DNA of 64,000 bases from SAR324 cluster bacterium (GTDB lineage Bacteria > SAR324 > NAC60-12). Position numbers and translations under genes: made by a program. Each line of letters starts with the position of its first letter. Positions within the stretch are counted from its first letter, which is position 1. The DNA is taken from positions 3,241 through 67,240 of the forward strand of contig JADGAV010000026.1 of assembly GCA_015231825.1 (NCBI GenBank), in the 5' to 3' direction. Below the pieces are notes generated by a model. The model made no database searches. It worked only from the letters and a program-made list of their open reading frames with translations, and was not told the DNA's origin. Positions 1-9,070 of this stretch are shown one piece after another.

Positions 1-1449
1 AATTCCTCCCATCAGCAGATATTTCATTTCCGTATAATCATCCGTCCCATATTTGGAACCTTCTCTGCCAAGTCCTGATTCTTTAACGCCCCCAAAAGGA
101 GCGTTTGCCGCTGAAACCAATCCTTCGTTGATGCCGACCATCCCATATTCCAATGCTTCTGAAACTCGCCATGCACGACCCAAATCTCTGGTATAGAGAT
201 AAGATGCCAGACCATATTCCGTATCGTTCGCCATGCCGATCACTTCTTTTTCATTTTCAAATTTGATGATGGCAGATAAGGGTCCAAATGTTTCATCTCC
301 ACAAACGAGCATGTTCTGGGTCACACCACTAATCACAGTGGGTTCGTAAAAGGTCCTGCCGAGTGAATGACGTTTTCCCCCGATGACCACTTTTGCTCCA
401 TTGTCGATCGCATCCTTGACGTGTTCTTCAACTTTCTCGACTCCGGCCATATCGATCAATGGTCCTTGAGTGACCCCTTTGTCAAAGCCATTTCCTACTT
501 TTATTTCCCTTATTTTTTGAGAAAATTTATTGACAAACTCATCATAGATTCCTGACTGCACATAGAAGCGATTGGCTGCAATACAGGATTGCCCCATATT
601 GCGGAACTTTGCAACCATGGCACCTTGAATTGCGTCGTCAAGAGAGGCATCATCAAAAACAATAAAAGGGGCATTTCCTCCCAGCTCCATTGAAACCTTT
701 TTCACTGTTTCTGCACATTGTACCAATAGTTTTTTCCCTATAGAGGTAGACCCCGTGAAAGTTAGTTTGCGAACGATTGGATTTGAAGTCAATTCTTTTC
801 CGATGGGACCGGAACCGCCTGTAATAACATTAAACACACCAGGAGGAATCCCTGCCTTTTCTCCAAGATAAGCCAGCGCATAAGCGGACAAAGGCGTATA
901 AGTGGCGGGTTTGTAAACCATGGTGCAACCGACTGCCAGGGCTGGACCCACTTTGCGTGCAATCATGGCAAGCGGAAAATTCCATGGAGTAATGGCAGCC
1001 ACGACCCCCACGGGTTCTCTCGTAACAACAATCCGGGCATCCGGTTTGTGAGTAGGGATCACATCCCCATAGGTCCGTTTTGCTTCTTCAGAAAACCATT
1101 CAATGAAACTGGCCGTATATTGTATTTCTCCTATGGCTTCTGACAGAGGTTTTCCTTGCTCTGATGTCAGAATTGCTGCCAAATCGTCAATGTTTTCTAT
1201 CAGTAAATTGTACCATTTCCGAAGGATGTCTGAACGGAACTTTGCAGTTTGAGAGCGCCAGCCGGGAAAAGCTTCATTTGCGAAATGGATTGCTCTCCTT
1301 GTTTCAGCAGTTTCCATATTAGGAACGGTACCGACAATCTCACCAGTTGCAGGATTGGACACTTCAATCACTTTTTTTGAATCTGCATCAACCCATTCCC
1401 CATTAATATATCCTCGCTGGCAAAGCAGATTTTTATCTTTCAGTTTCAT
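1..1449 (-). CDS. gabD: NAD(P)-dependent aldehyde dehydrogenase, GabD-like (3' end cut by window edge)
   Basis: The reading frame is open from an ATG at 1449 to the window edge (483 codons). It matches the succinate-semialdehyde dehydrogenase branch of the ALDH superfamily, which oxidises semialdehydes to acids in the cytosol. The general-base Glu lies in a VSMELGG motif (E255) and the nucleophilic Cys in GQSCIA (C289), both close to their positions in E. coli GabD. The last visible residues (KYLLMGGI) resemble the usual C-terminus of the family, so the stop is probably just outside the window. An AGGAG ribosome site sits 8 nt before the ATG. The exact substrate (succinate, malonate or sulfolactaldehyde-type semialdehyde) cannot be read from sequence alone. 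The gene is separated from the next by about 575 nt, so co-transcription with it is uncertain. Confidence 0.9.
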   Translation of the reverse strand, partial: MKLKDKNLLCQRGYINGEWVDADSKKVIEVSNPATGEIVGTVPNMETAETRRAIHFANEAFPGWRSQTAKFRSDILRKWYNLLIENIDDLAAILTSEQGKPLSEAIGEIQYTASFIEWFSEEAKRTYGDVIPTHKPDARIVVTREPVGVVAAITPWNFPLAMIARKVGPALAVGCTMVYKPATYTPLSAYALAYLGEKAGIPPGVFNVITGGSGPIGKELTSNPIVRKLTFTGSTSIGKKLLVQCAETVKKVSMELGGNAPFIVFDDASLDDAIQGAMVAKFRNMGQSCIAANRFYVQSGIYDEFVNKFSQKIREIKVGNGFDKGVTQGPLIDMAGVEKVEEHVKDAIDNGAKVVIGGKRHSLGRTFYEPTVISGVTQNMLVCGDETFGPLSAIIKFENEKEVIGMANDTEYGLASYLYTRDLGRAWRVSEALEYGMVGINEGLVSAANAPFGGVKESGLGREGSKYGTDDYTEMKYLLMGGI

Positions 1450-2024
1450 AATTGTTCTCCTCATTATTTTGAATAGTTTTTAAACCTATCTGATCAAGAT
1501 CTTTTCAAGACACTCGCCCATTACAAAATGATCATAGATCAATTTGCAAAAGGCGTTAAGTACATTTTTTAAATTTTTTCCTGAAGAAATATGGAAACTC
1601 GGGAATCGAACTGCCGAAGCGTATATCGTTGAAATGTATTTTCAATAAATTCGTGTGTGGTTTGGCAACCTCAAGAACAAGAAGGTCATCGCAGTGAGAT
1701 TATGTCAGTCTTTGTCGCAAAGCGATCATTCACTCGGCATTCCTGCTAAAACAGCTTGTATGAAATTTATTGAACTTTAGCGAGGGATGCTATGACTCCC
1801 AAATTCGGCGTCAGAAGATTTTTCTTTTTTGAGTCAACTGCCCATTCTATCTCCTCCATCAATAGGTTTCCTGTTTTTTCAAACAGAATCTGATGAGGAA
1901 TTTCAGCCGTTTTCAAAAGACGTCTGAATTGAGGGAAAGGGATGTTCCCTGCTCACACTGAAAGCCTAGGGAACACCAGACAATAATATTAAAAGCTGAA
2001 CATCGAGCACGTCCCAGATTTGTG
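1450..2024. other. Intergenic region without recognisable gene
   Basis: About 575 nt between the aldehyde dehydrogenase and the FmdB-like gene. The only open frames are short and have no ribosome site or family resemblance. A 6-bp hairpin with a 4-nt loop (CTGTTT/AAACAG, 1871-1886) lacks a T-run on either side, so I do not call it a terminator. The region should contain the dehydrogenase promoter, but I cannot pick one convincingly. Confidence 0.5.
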
Positions 2025-2372
2025 CTAACAATGTTTTCCCGGACCATGGCTATGATGCTTGTAACTCCTTCCCCCCAGTTGTCGAGTATTTCCCGGTTCG
2101 CTATAGCGTGGAGTAGGGGAATTGCCGGAAAGTACAGAAGCAGCCAATGCTGCATTTGAAGCACACCCGCATGCCGTGGCGGCAGGGCTCAATTTATTGA
2201 CAACGGTACTTCGTTTAAGGCCTGGTATCCGAATTGCGCTTCCCGCCGCAATAATTTTTTTGATAGGTTCTCCCGATTCTGGATGACGAGTCAGGGGATC
2301 ATCGTGGATACTTTGATGTAATTCAAAACGCGACCCCTTATTGCTCAGTGATTCATAGTCATAAAAAGGCAT
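2025..2372 (-). CDS. FmdB-type zinc-ribbon family relative lacking the Cys ligands
   Basis: 115 aa from an ATG at 2372, preceded by GGAGAG about 8 nt upstream; an upstream in-frame TTG at 2399 is less likely. The N-terminus MPFYDYE, then RFELHQSIHDDPLTRHPESGEPIKK in outline, follows the pattern of FmdB/CxxC regulatory proteins (YDYxCxxCGxxFE, then CPxCG). The positions where zinc-binding Cys pairs are expected hold Ser, Asn and His instead, so the ribbon probably does not bind zinc in the usual way. A separate CGC pair occurs mid-protein (ATACGCAS). It lies 23 nt downstream of the M24 gene and is likely co-transcribed with it. It could be a divergent subfamily or a decaying gene; the conserved core argues for a subfamily. 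Confidence 0.6.
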   Translation of the reverse strand: MPFYDYESLSNKGSRFELHQSIHDDPLTRHPESGEPIKKIIAAGSAIRIPGLKRSTVVNKLSPAATACGCASNAALAASVLSGNSPTPRYSEPGNTRQLGGRSYKHHSHGPGKHC

Positions 2373-2395
2373 TTGTTCTCTCCGTTGGTCATTTT

Positions 2396-3700
2396 TCAAT
2401 AGGCGTTGGCGACAAATAATTCCTTAGCAGGAAACAGGGTTATTACTTGACATCCGTCGGCGGTGACAATGATTTCCTCCTCGATCCGAGCAGCCCCGTT
2501 CCCGTCTGCAGAGGGACAGTAAGTCTCAAGAGCGAAAACCATCCCTTCCTGCAATTCGAACGGACTGTCGAGCGAGACCAGGCGGCTGATGATTGGGCGT
2601 TCATGAAGTCCCAGACCCACCCCATGACCAAATTGAAGGCCGAAGGCTTCCATTTCAGAAGCAAATCCAAATTCCTGTGCTTTGGGCCAGACCTCAGCAA
2701 TTTTGTCGGTGGTCAATCCTGGCTTCACCAATGCAATGGCGTTGTCTATCCATTCACGTGCTTTCTGATAGGCATCTTTCTGCCCTTGCGTGTAGCTACC
2801 AACATTCAGGGTACGGTAATAACATGTCCGGTAACCCATATAGGACTGAATGACATCAAAAAAAGCCTGATCGCCAGGGCGATACATCCGGTCTGTGAAA
2901 TTATGAGGGTGAGGACTGCAACGTTCTCCCGAAACAGCATTGATCGCTTCAACATCATCCGATCCGTTGTCATAGAGAAATTTGTTAGCTAAGGCCACCA
3001 TTTCATTTTCACGCATGCCCGGTTTCAACTTGTCCGCAATCATCTGATAACAGCCATCGACCATCGAGGCTGCCATGTTCAGGAGTGTGATTTCATCCAT
3101 GCTCTTGATTTGACGGGCATCCAGCATCACCTGCTGAACATCACGCACATCCAGGCCTTCCGCCTGAAGCGCAAAAAGCATTGGCGGTTCAACAATATCA
3201 ACCCCCAGCGGCATATCGGCGACACCTTCTTTTTTGAGTAAACTCACTATTTCTTTGGCAGCACTTTTAAACAAACCGGCATCGGCATTCACTGCTCCCC
3301 TCAGTCCCAGCATCCCGGCCAGACAATGGTCATTCTCCAACCAAGGGGCATAAAGACGATGATGAGTGGCAGCAGAACCAAAATCCCATAAATAAGGATT
3401 AGAATTGCCGGTGAAGAGCGCGTAACGGCATATTTTGTCCCGGGACCATTCACCGATGACACAACTGGTCAAATACCGGATGTTGTTGGTGTCAAAACAC
3501 AAAATGGCTCCGAGATCGGAATCTGCCAGCGCTTTACGGGACCGAGCCAGTCTATATCGATGAAGTCTGCTGAAATCAACTCGTTCCTCAAAATCAACTG
3601 CCATTCTGCCCGGTGCAGGAATCGGTCGAGTCCATACCCAGTTTGGATCGATGTCTTCTTCAGTTAGCATCGACGGTTCTACAAAATTTGATCTAGCCAT
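2396..3700 (-). CDS. M24 family (Xaa-Pro peptidase / DddP-like) protein with an altered metal site
   Basis: 434 aa from an ATG at 3700 with GGAG 9 nt upstream. Residues ~40-220 form a creatinase-type N-terminal domain and ~225-430 a pita-bread M24 domain. Metal-ligand motifs are visible: D282 in AFFDVIQ, His in FGHGVGLGLHE, Glu in FALETYC and Glu in ARIEEEI. The second Asp expected 11 residues after D282 (GYxSDITRT in most members) is C293 in GYRTCYYRT. The family includes prolidases, aminopeptidase P, creatinase and the DMSP lyase DddP. The Asp-to-Cys change means peptidase activity should not be assumed; a lyase or hydrolase on a small molecule is possible. It precedes the FmdB-like gene by 23 nt, so the two probably form an operon. 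Confidence 0.8.
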   Translation of the reverse strand: MARSNFVEPSMLTEEDIDPNWVWTRPIPAPGRMAVDFEERVDFSRLHRYRLARSRKALADSDLGAILCFDTNNIRYLTSCVIGEWSRDKICRYALFTGNSNPYLWDFGSAATHHRLYAPWLENDHCLAGMLGLRGAVNADAGLFKSAAKEIVSLLKKEGVADMPLGVDIVEPPMLFALQAEGLDVRDVQQVMLDARQIKSMDEITLLNMAASMVDGCYQMIADKLKPGMRENEMVALANKFLYDNGSDDVEAINAVSGERCSPHPHNFTDRMYRPGDQAFFDVIQSYMGYRTCYYRTLNVGSYTQGQKDAYQKAREWIDNAIALVKPGLTTDKIAEVWPKAQEFGFASEMEAFGLQFGHGVGLGLHERPIISRLVSLDSPFELQEGMVFALETYCPSADGNGAARIEEEIIVTADGCQVITLFPAKELFVANAY

Positions 3701-4447
3701 ATTTTTTTCTCCACATTCGATTTATAAAAAAAACTCTATTTTCCTTATCATTAGCAGCCAAGAACCTTTGATAAACTAACATTCTACTACACTAAAAAAT
3801 TTATCCAATCAGGGTATTCAGCACAGAATTTACCGGATATAAATCGACAGTTCTTCCAGACTTGATTGAATCAAAACAGTTCATCAAAAATACCTGTAGC
3901 AGCCAAAGCTCAAATGAATTGTTGGAAAGCTTAATTTTGGATTTTTTGAGCAATCGACAGCATCGTAGAAACAATTATCTAATGAATGTCAAGATTTTTA
4001 AAATTTCATATCATTCTTTTCAAAAGTGTGATTTAAAATTTCTTTATTTCAATTGTTTACAAATCTAAAAGAAAGTTCCCGATCACTCTCACTTTTTTCA
4101 ATGAAGCATTTTGGGAGCAATAGAACTCTTACGAAAGTTTTTGTTTTTCGAAAATTTGTGCGATCTCTGCAAAAAAAATTGCAAATTTTAAACATCTTGA
4201 AGGCTACGACCTTTCCTCACCCCTTTTTGATTGTTGAATATTTTTTTTTGAAAGGAAACAGTAGTGCCTGCTGATTGGCAATTTTTAGCAACAAAATTTT
4301 TAAATTCACTGACTACGAAGAACAAACAAGTTGATCAAGTGGTTTGTTTCTGCCAGTTTACATCAAACTATACATTTCGGAGAATAAGATCGGGGTTTGA
4401 ACTCAAATACTTCAAAATATTTTATTTTTAACAACAAGGAGATGAAA
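3701..4447. other. AT-rich intergenic region between divergent genes
   Basis: About 750 nt separating the M24 gene (minus) from the dehydrogenase (plus). It is clearly richer in A and T than its neighbours. The two open frames in it (3862-4068 and 4053-4274) have low-complexity Phe/Lys/Ser composition and no ribosome site, so I treat them as chance. Both divergent promoters should be here, but no unambiguous -35/-10 pair stands out. Confidence 0.5.
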
Positions 4448-5326
4448 GTGGAAATAGGATACGTCGGACTTGGAGCGATGGGTAGCAGAATGGTTAAACG
4501 TTTGATGGATGCCGGATATTCAGTAGTTGGTCACAATCGTACCAAATCAAAATCTGAATGGCTCATCAAAGATGGCATGCAATGGGCAGACTCTCCAGGT
4601 GAAGTAGTTGAAAAAGCAGACATCATCCTCTCCATGGTGACCAGTACCAATGCCGTTCAGGCTATCACTGAAGGAGCGGATGGAATTCTTGAGAAGCTAA
4701 AACCTGGCAAAGTTTATATTGATATGACCACCATGAGCCCCAGTTACAGCAGGGAATTGGCCGTGCGGGTTTCAGGAACCGGTGCCCAAATGCTAGATGC
4801 CCCGGTTTCAGGGAGTGTGGCAACTTTGGAAGAGGGCAAGCTTTCAGTAATGGTGGGTGGAGAAAAAGTTGCATTTGAAAAAGCACTGCCAGTTTTACAG
4901 AGTATCGGTCCAAAAGTCACTCACGTGGGAGCCAATGGCCAGGCTTTGGTGATGAAAATTGCTGCAAATTTGTCTTTGGCAGTCCAGATGCTCGCCTTTA
5001 GTGAAGGTGTTCTCCTTGCGGAAAAAAGTGGGATTTCTCGAGAGATGGCCGTTGATGTTCTTCTAAAAAGCGTGATTGCTTCACCAATGGTGACTTACAG
5101 AGGACCCTTTGTGTTGAAACAACCTGAGGAGGCATGGTTCGACTGCAATATGATGCAGAAAGACATGCTGCTTGCCCTGGAATTGGGACGGGAAATTGGC
5201 GTACCTCTTCCAACGACTACGGTTACAAATGAACTGCTAACTTCATCGCGAGGAATGGGGATAGACCATTTAGACTTTGCCGGTTTGTTCAACGTATTGG
5301 CAAAAATGTCTGGAGTGAAAGAATAA
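4448..5326 (+). CDS. NAD(P)-dependent beta-hydroxyacid dehydrogenase (3-hydroxyisobutyrate dehydrogenase family)
   Basis: 292 aa. I chose the GTG at 4448 because AAGGAG (4436-4441) lies 6 nt upstream of it, whereas it directly abuts the ATG at 4442; a TTG at 4397 would add an atypical extension. The Rossmann motif GYVGLGAMGSRM opens the protein, followed by the substrate motif DAPVSGSVATLEEGKLSVM and the catalytic Lys (K170) in GQALVMKIAANL. Length matches the family (about 290-300 aa). Members reduce or oxidise 3-hydroxyisobutyrate, tartronate semialdehyde, succinic semialdehyde or sulfolactaldehyde; which applies here is not visible. The gene stands alone, convergent with the downstream VOC gene. 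Confidence 0.85.
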   Translation: MEIGYVGLGAMGSRMVKRLMDAGYSVVGHNRTKSKSEWLIKDGMQWADSPGEVVEKADIILSMVTSTNAVQAITEGADGILEKLKPGKVYIDMTTMSPSYSRELAVRVSGTGAQMLDAPVSGSVATLEEGKLSVMVGGEKVAFEKALPVLQSIGPKVTHVGANGQALVMKIAANLSLAVQMLAFSEGVLLAEKSGISREMAVDVLLKSVIASPMVTYRGPFVLKQPEEAWFDCNMMQKDMLLALELGREIGVPLPTTTVTNELLTSSRGMGIDHLDFAGLFNVLAKMSGVKE

Positions 5327-5439
5327 GTTGCTAAAAATTCTCGGGATGACGTCCCAGGCCTGATACTCCAGAAAGTGAGTGGGAGTGGTTCAATTATTTT
5401 TGAACAGGACTAAAAACGGAAAGGATTCCTGAATACTGG

Positions 5440-5853
5440 TTAATTCGCCCAGTAATTTAATTCGATGGAAATTCCATTTGGATCTTTCAGGAAAAACTGC
5501 AGCAAGCCCATCCCAGGCACTTCACGCTCCTGATAGGAAACACCATGTTGCTCGATGCGTTGACGAACTTCATCAGATTCAGTGATGTTGAATGCGATAT
5601 GGTCTACAGCACCCGATCCTTCCAGTGATTCAACATTCTGATTGCCAAGATATTCGACCAGTCCTTCATCGTCGTCAGGATCGATTCCTATCAAGTGAAC
5701 AACCGGGTGGTCTCCAAGGTAAAGCCAGTGACCCGGAAAATCAAAAGGAGGACGTTCCCCATCTTCCATGCCAAGTACATCGACATAAAAATCACGGGTC
5801 ATATGAAGCTTAACCGTACGGATGGAGCAGTGGTGCAGAGTATTCAGGGGCAT
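5440..5853 (-). CDS. VOC (glyoxalase/bleomycin-resistance/dioxygenase) family protein
   Basis: 137 aa from an ATG at 5853, starting MPLNTLHHCSIRT; an upstream GTG-type extension would add 21 hydrophobic residues with no family match. Two beta-alpha-beta-beta-beta halves are visible. His near the start (LHHCSIRT), a central VDHIAFNI and a terminal Glu in ISIELNYW are at the usual metal-ligand positions. Members isomerise or open small oxygenated substrates such as methylglyoxal-glutathione or methylmalonyl-CoA, or bind drugs. The gene is convergent with the beta-hydroxyacid dehydrogenase. The ribosome site is weak. Confidence 0.75.
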   Translation of the reverse strand: MPLNTLHHCSIRTVKLHMTRDFYVDVLGMEDGERPPFDFPGHWLYLGDHPVVHLIGIDPDDDEGLVEYLGNQNVESLEGSGAVDHIAFNITESDEVRQRIEQHGVSYQEREVPGMGLLQFFLKDPNGISIELNYWAN

Positions 5854-6014
5854 GGCTAATCTCGTATTGAAGGTTAAACTGAAGAAATTTGTTTCCAGCT
5901 TGAAGAAAAATACCACTGATTTTAGATAAATATCAACCCGATTTTATCAGGAATGTAGCGTTTGCCAAAAGATAATTACTTTTCTCTTGAGAATTGTTAC
6001 ACTGAGCTCATTGA

Positions 6015-8315
6015 ATGGACCCTGAAACTCCCCTCATTCCATATTCGAGTTTTATTGAAATATCGCCTTTCTCCGGTAACGAAATGTCCCATCTGAAGCT
6101 TTCGAAAACAGAAAAAGAACAAATTGTTTCCACCAACCATCATGCTCCTCGTTCAGTGCTCGGATTTCACGAAATTGCCCGATCGAATAAAGATAAAGTA
6201 TGGGTAATTCGTGTGATGGAACCTGATGCTGTTCGGGTTTCTCTCTTTTGGGAAAAGCAGCAGGTGGAAGATGCGGTTTCCTTAAAACAGATTCATGCGG
6301 GAGGCTTGTTTGAAATCATTCTGGAGCCGTTGTCTGCCTTGATTCCATATCGATTGGTACTCGACTACGCGGGGGGAGGGCAAGTCATTCGACATGATCC
6401 CTTCTATTTTTCTCCTCAACTGACTGAATTTGATACTCATTTATTTTCTCAGGGGAACCACCATCAAATTTACCGAAAACTTGGCGCCCATCCCGTAAAT
6501 TTGGAAGGGATTGCCGGGACTCTTTTTGCCGTTTGGGCTCCCAATGCCAAACGGGTCAGTGTTGTTGGTTCTTTCAATCAATGGGACGGGCGCAAACACC
6601 CGATGCAATCCCATGTTAACGTGGGAATCTGGGAATTGTTCATTCCCGATGTTGCTGAAGGAGACATGTACAAATATGAAATCAAAACTCATACAAACGA
6701 TATTCTGTTGAAAGCTGACCCTTACGGCTTCTCGATGGAGGAACGCCCAAAAACCAGTTCAATGGTGGTCAACCTGGAAGGCTTTGAATGGCAGGATGAA
6801 CAGTGGATTGAACAGCGGGCCTCGCAGAATGTGCTGGAACAGGCGATCAACATCTATGAAGTCCATTTGGGATCTTGGCGCCGATCTCCTCAAGAAAACG
6901 ATCGCTTTCTCAGCTATCGTGAAACCGTTGAAACCCTGATTCCCTACGTCAAGGAAATGGGATACACACATATCGAACTGCTGCCGATTTCAGAACATCC
7001 ATTGGATGCATCCTGGGGATATCAAGTGACCGGCTACTTTGCACCAAGCGCCCGATATGGTAGTCCGCAGGATTTCATGTATTTTGTCAACCGCTGCCAC
7101 CAGGAAGGCATCGGCGTGATTCTCGATTGGGTGCCGGGACATTTCCCTAAAGATGAATTCGGCCTGGCAAATTTTGATGGGACCTGCCTTTATGAACACA
7201 TGGATGACCGGCTTGGTGAACACAAAGAATGGGGGACGCTGACCTTCAACTATGGCCGTCATGAAATTCGCAATTTTTTAATTGCCAACGCCTTGTTCTG
7301 GTTTGATTTTTATCACATAGACGGGATTCGGGTGGATGCCGTCGCCTCGATGCTGTATTTGGATTATAACCGGAAAGAGGGAGAATGGCTGCCCAATCGA
7401 TACGGTGGCAATGAACATATTGAAGCCATTGATTTTTTACGGCAGCTCAATGAAACGCTTTTTCAATATTATCCCGGCATCCTTTCTATTGCTGAGGAAT
7501 CAACTGCCTGGCCCGGGGTGAGCCACCCGACTTACACCGGGGGTTTGGGATTCAACCTAAAATGGAATATGGGTTGGATGAACGACACACTGCGCTATAT
7601 CGCCCTCGATCCTGTTTACCGAAAGTACGATCATCATTTGTGCAGCTTTTCACTGGTTTATGCCTTTTCAGAAAACTACGTCCTGCCCATTTCTCACGAC
7701 GAAGTCGTGCACGGAAAACGCGCGCTTTTAGACAAAATGCCGGGTGATTATTGGCAAAAACGAGCCAATTTCCGCATCTATCTCGCCTATCAAATGGCTC
7801 ATCCTGGAAAAAAACTGTTGTTCATGGGATCTGAATTTGGACAATGGCAGGAATGGCGGGAATCCAAATCTCTTGACTGGCACTTGCTGGAATCTGAAGA
7901 TCACCAGCGTCTGCGTGGCTTTTGCAAGAACTTGAACTGGTTTTACCGCAATCACCCCGCCCTCTTCACTGATGATTTTAAAGATTCCGGATTTCAATGG
8001 ATTGATTTGCACAACAGTGAACAAAGTATCCTCTCCTTCATGAGGAAAGACCGCTCTGAGCAGGCAGAGAAGCCGGTGATTTTTATCTTTAACTTCACTC
8101 CGGTACCCAGAGACCACTATCTGCTCGGAGTCCCGGAATCAGGAAGATATTTAAAAATCCTGGATAGTGATCTCCCGGAGTTTGATGGTTCCGGTTACAA
8201 CCAGCAGGAAGAAATTTGGTCGGACCCCGTGCCATGGCACGGGCAGCCATGCCAGGCATCCATCAATCTTCCGCCGTTGGCAGTCGTGGCGCTGCAATGG
8301 TTCTCAGACAAATAA
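6015..8315 (+). CDS. glgB: 1,4-alpha-glucan branching enzyme
   Basis: 766 aa from an ATG at 6015; M24 at 6084 is an alternative start. Two N-terminal carbohydrate-binding (CBM48-type) regions (~50-270) precede a GH13 barrel (~280-640) and a C-terminal all-beta domain. The nucleophile is D441 in GIRVDAVASM, the acid is E494 in AEESTAW, and the transition-state stabiliser is D562 in SHDEVVHGK. It makes alpha-1,6 branches in glycogen in the cytosol. E. coli GlgB is 728 aa, so the length is slightly long at the N-terminus. No other glycogen gene is in the window; the next gene starts 6 nt after the stop and is probably translationally coupled. Confidence 0.95.
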   Translation: MDPETPLIPYSSFIEISPFSGNEMSHLKLSKTEKEQIVSTNHHAPRSVLGFHEIARSNKDKVWVIRVMEPDAVRVSLFWEKQQVEDAVSLKQIHAGGLFEIILEPLSALIPYRLVLDYAGGGQVIRHDPFYFSPQLTEFDTHLFSQGNHHQIYRKLGAHPVNLEGIAGTLFAVWAPNAKRVSVVGSFNQWDGRKHPMQSHVNVGIWELFIPDVAEGDMYKYEIKTHTNDILLKADPYGFSMEERPKTSSMVVNLEGFEWQDEQWIEQRASQNVLEQAINIYEVHLGSWRRSPQENDRFLSYRETVETLIPYVKEMGYTHIELLPISEHPLDASWGYQVTGYFAPSARYGSPQDFMYFVNRCHQEGIGVILDWVPGHFPKDEFGLANFDGTCLYEHMDDRLGEHKEWGTLTFNYGRHEIRNFLIANALFWFDFYHIDGIRVDAVASMLYLDYNRKEGEWLPNRYGGNEHIEAIDFLRQLNETLFQYYPGILSIAEESTAWPGVSHPTYTGGLGFNLKWNMGWMNDTLRYIALDPVYRKYDHHLCSFSLVYAFSENYVLPISHDEVVHGKRALLDKMPGDYWQKRANFRIYLAYQMAHPGKKLLFMGSEFGQWQEWRESKSLDWHLLESEDHQRLRGFCKNLNWFYRNHPALFTDDFKDSGFQWIDLHNSEQSILSFMRKDRSEQAEKPVIFIFNFTPVPRDHYLLGVPESGRYLKILDSDLPEFDGSGYNQQEEIWSDPVPWHGQPCQASINLPPLAVVALQWFSDK

Positions 8316-8320
8316 ATGAA

Positions 8321-9049
8321 ATGATGTTGAATTTTTTCAGCAATCTTTTTCAAAATCCTGCCGGAGAAGCCTGGCGTATTGACCGTTGTTTTTCCTGTCT
8401 AAAGAAAATTCAGGATGGAGTCGTGTTTCCGGAAGACCATGTCAGTTTCTGCAGGGAATGCTTCCACACCACCCAGTGCTTTTGCTGTGGTCTGCCATGC
8501 GGTCCGCTCCATCGGCGTTTGAGCGATGATCGCATCATTTGTGTGCATTGCTACAAATCCGCTTTGACGACTCCTCGGCAACTTTCACCTGTTTTTGAAA
8601 GCACTCTGAAATTTTTCAGTAAAAAGCTGAAAATGAAGTTGAAAGAAAAACCTCGTCTGAAGGTGGTCGATTCACGTTTTTTGCAGAAAACATTCAACTG
8701 TTCCCCATATACCTGGGGAATTTATGCCGATTTTCAAGAAGAAGAAACGATCTTTATTATTAGCGGAATATCCCTCGACAAAGCCCACACCACCCTGGCC
8801 CATGAATTGACCCATTTTTGGCAAAAAAGGAATTGCCCGCAGGAACAATCTTTAGAATTGATTGAAGGATTTGCTGAATGGGTCGCTTACCAGTTGGCAG
8901 CGGATCAAAAACTGCCGCGGGCAATGTTGGGGATTCGGCGCAATGGAGAAGAACCCTACCGAAGCGGCTTTCAAAAATTGTGTCTTCTGGAAAGCCGTTT
9001 GGGAGTCAAAGGGGCAATCAAAAAAGTAAAAACATGCAAAAGTATTTGA
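8321..9049 (+). CDS. DA1-like zinc metallopeptidase with LIM-type Cys cluster
   Basis: 242 aa from the ATG at 8321, 6 nt after the glgB stop; an upstream in-frame ATG at 8297 would overlap glgB. Residues ~20-85 contain four Cys pairs (CFSC, CREC, CFCC, CVHC) with interspersed His, as in LIM-type double zinc fingers. Residues 161-165 are HELTH, and Glu 182 in EGFAEW lies about 17 residues on, the HExxH...E arrangement of gluzincins. This order (zinc ribbons, then peptidase, then EG-x-E) matches bacterial proteins related to plant DA1. The family cleaves proteins in plants; the bacterial role is unknown. The link to glycogen metabolism is only positional. Confidence 0.7.
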   Translation: MMLNFFSNLFQNPAGEAWRIDRCFSCLKKIQDGVVFPEDHVSFCRECFHTTQCFCCGLPCGPLHRRLSDDRIICVHCYKSALTTPRQLSPVFESTLKFFSKKLKMKLKEKPRLKVVDSRFLQKTFNCSPYTWGIYADFQEEETIFIISGISLDKAHTTLAHELTHFWQKRNCPQEQSLELIEGFAEWVAYQLAADQKLPRAMLGIRRNGEEPYRSGFQKLCLLESRLGVKGAIKKVKTCKSI

Positions 9050-9070
9050 TAGAAGACGCAGGGCATAGAT

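Noticed and set aside
1913..2164. Open frame antisense-overlapping the end of the FmdB-like gene
   Set aside because: No ribosome site, low similarity to any family and a shadow of the FmdB-like frame.
3862..4274. Two overlapping plus-strand frames in the AT-rich gap
   Set aside because: Low-complexity Phe/Lys/Ser sequence without ribosome sites; best seen as chance frames.
7561..8117. Long antisense frames within glgB and other large genes
   Set aside because: All are shadows of conserved coding sequence on the opposite strand.
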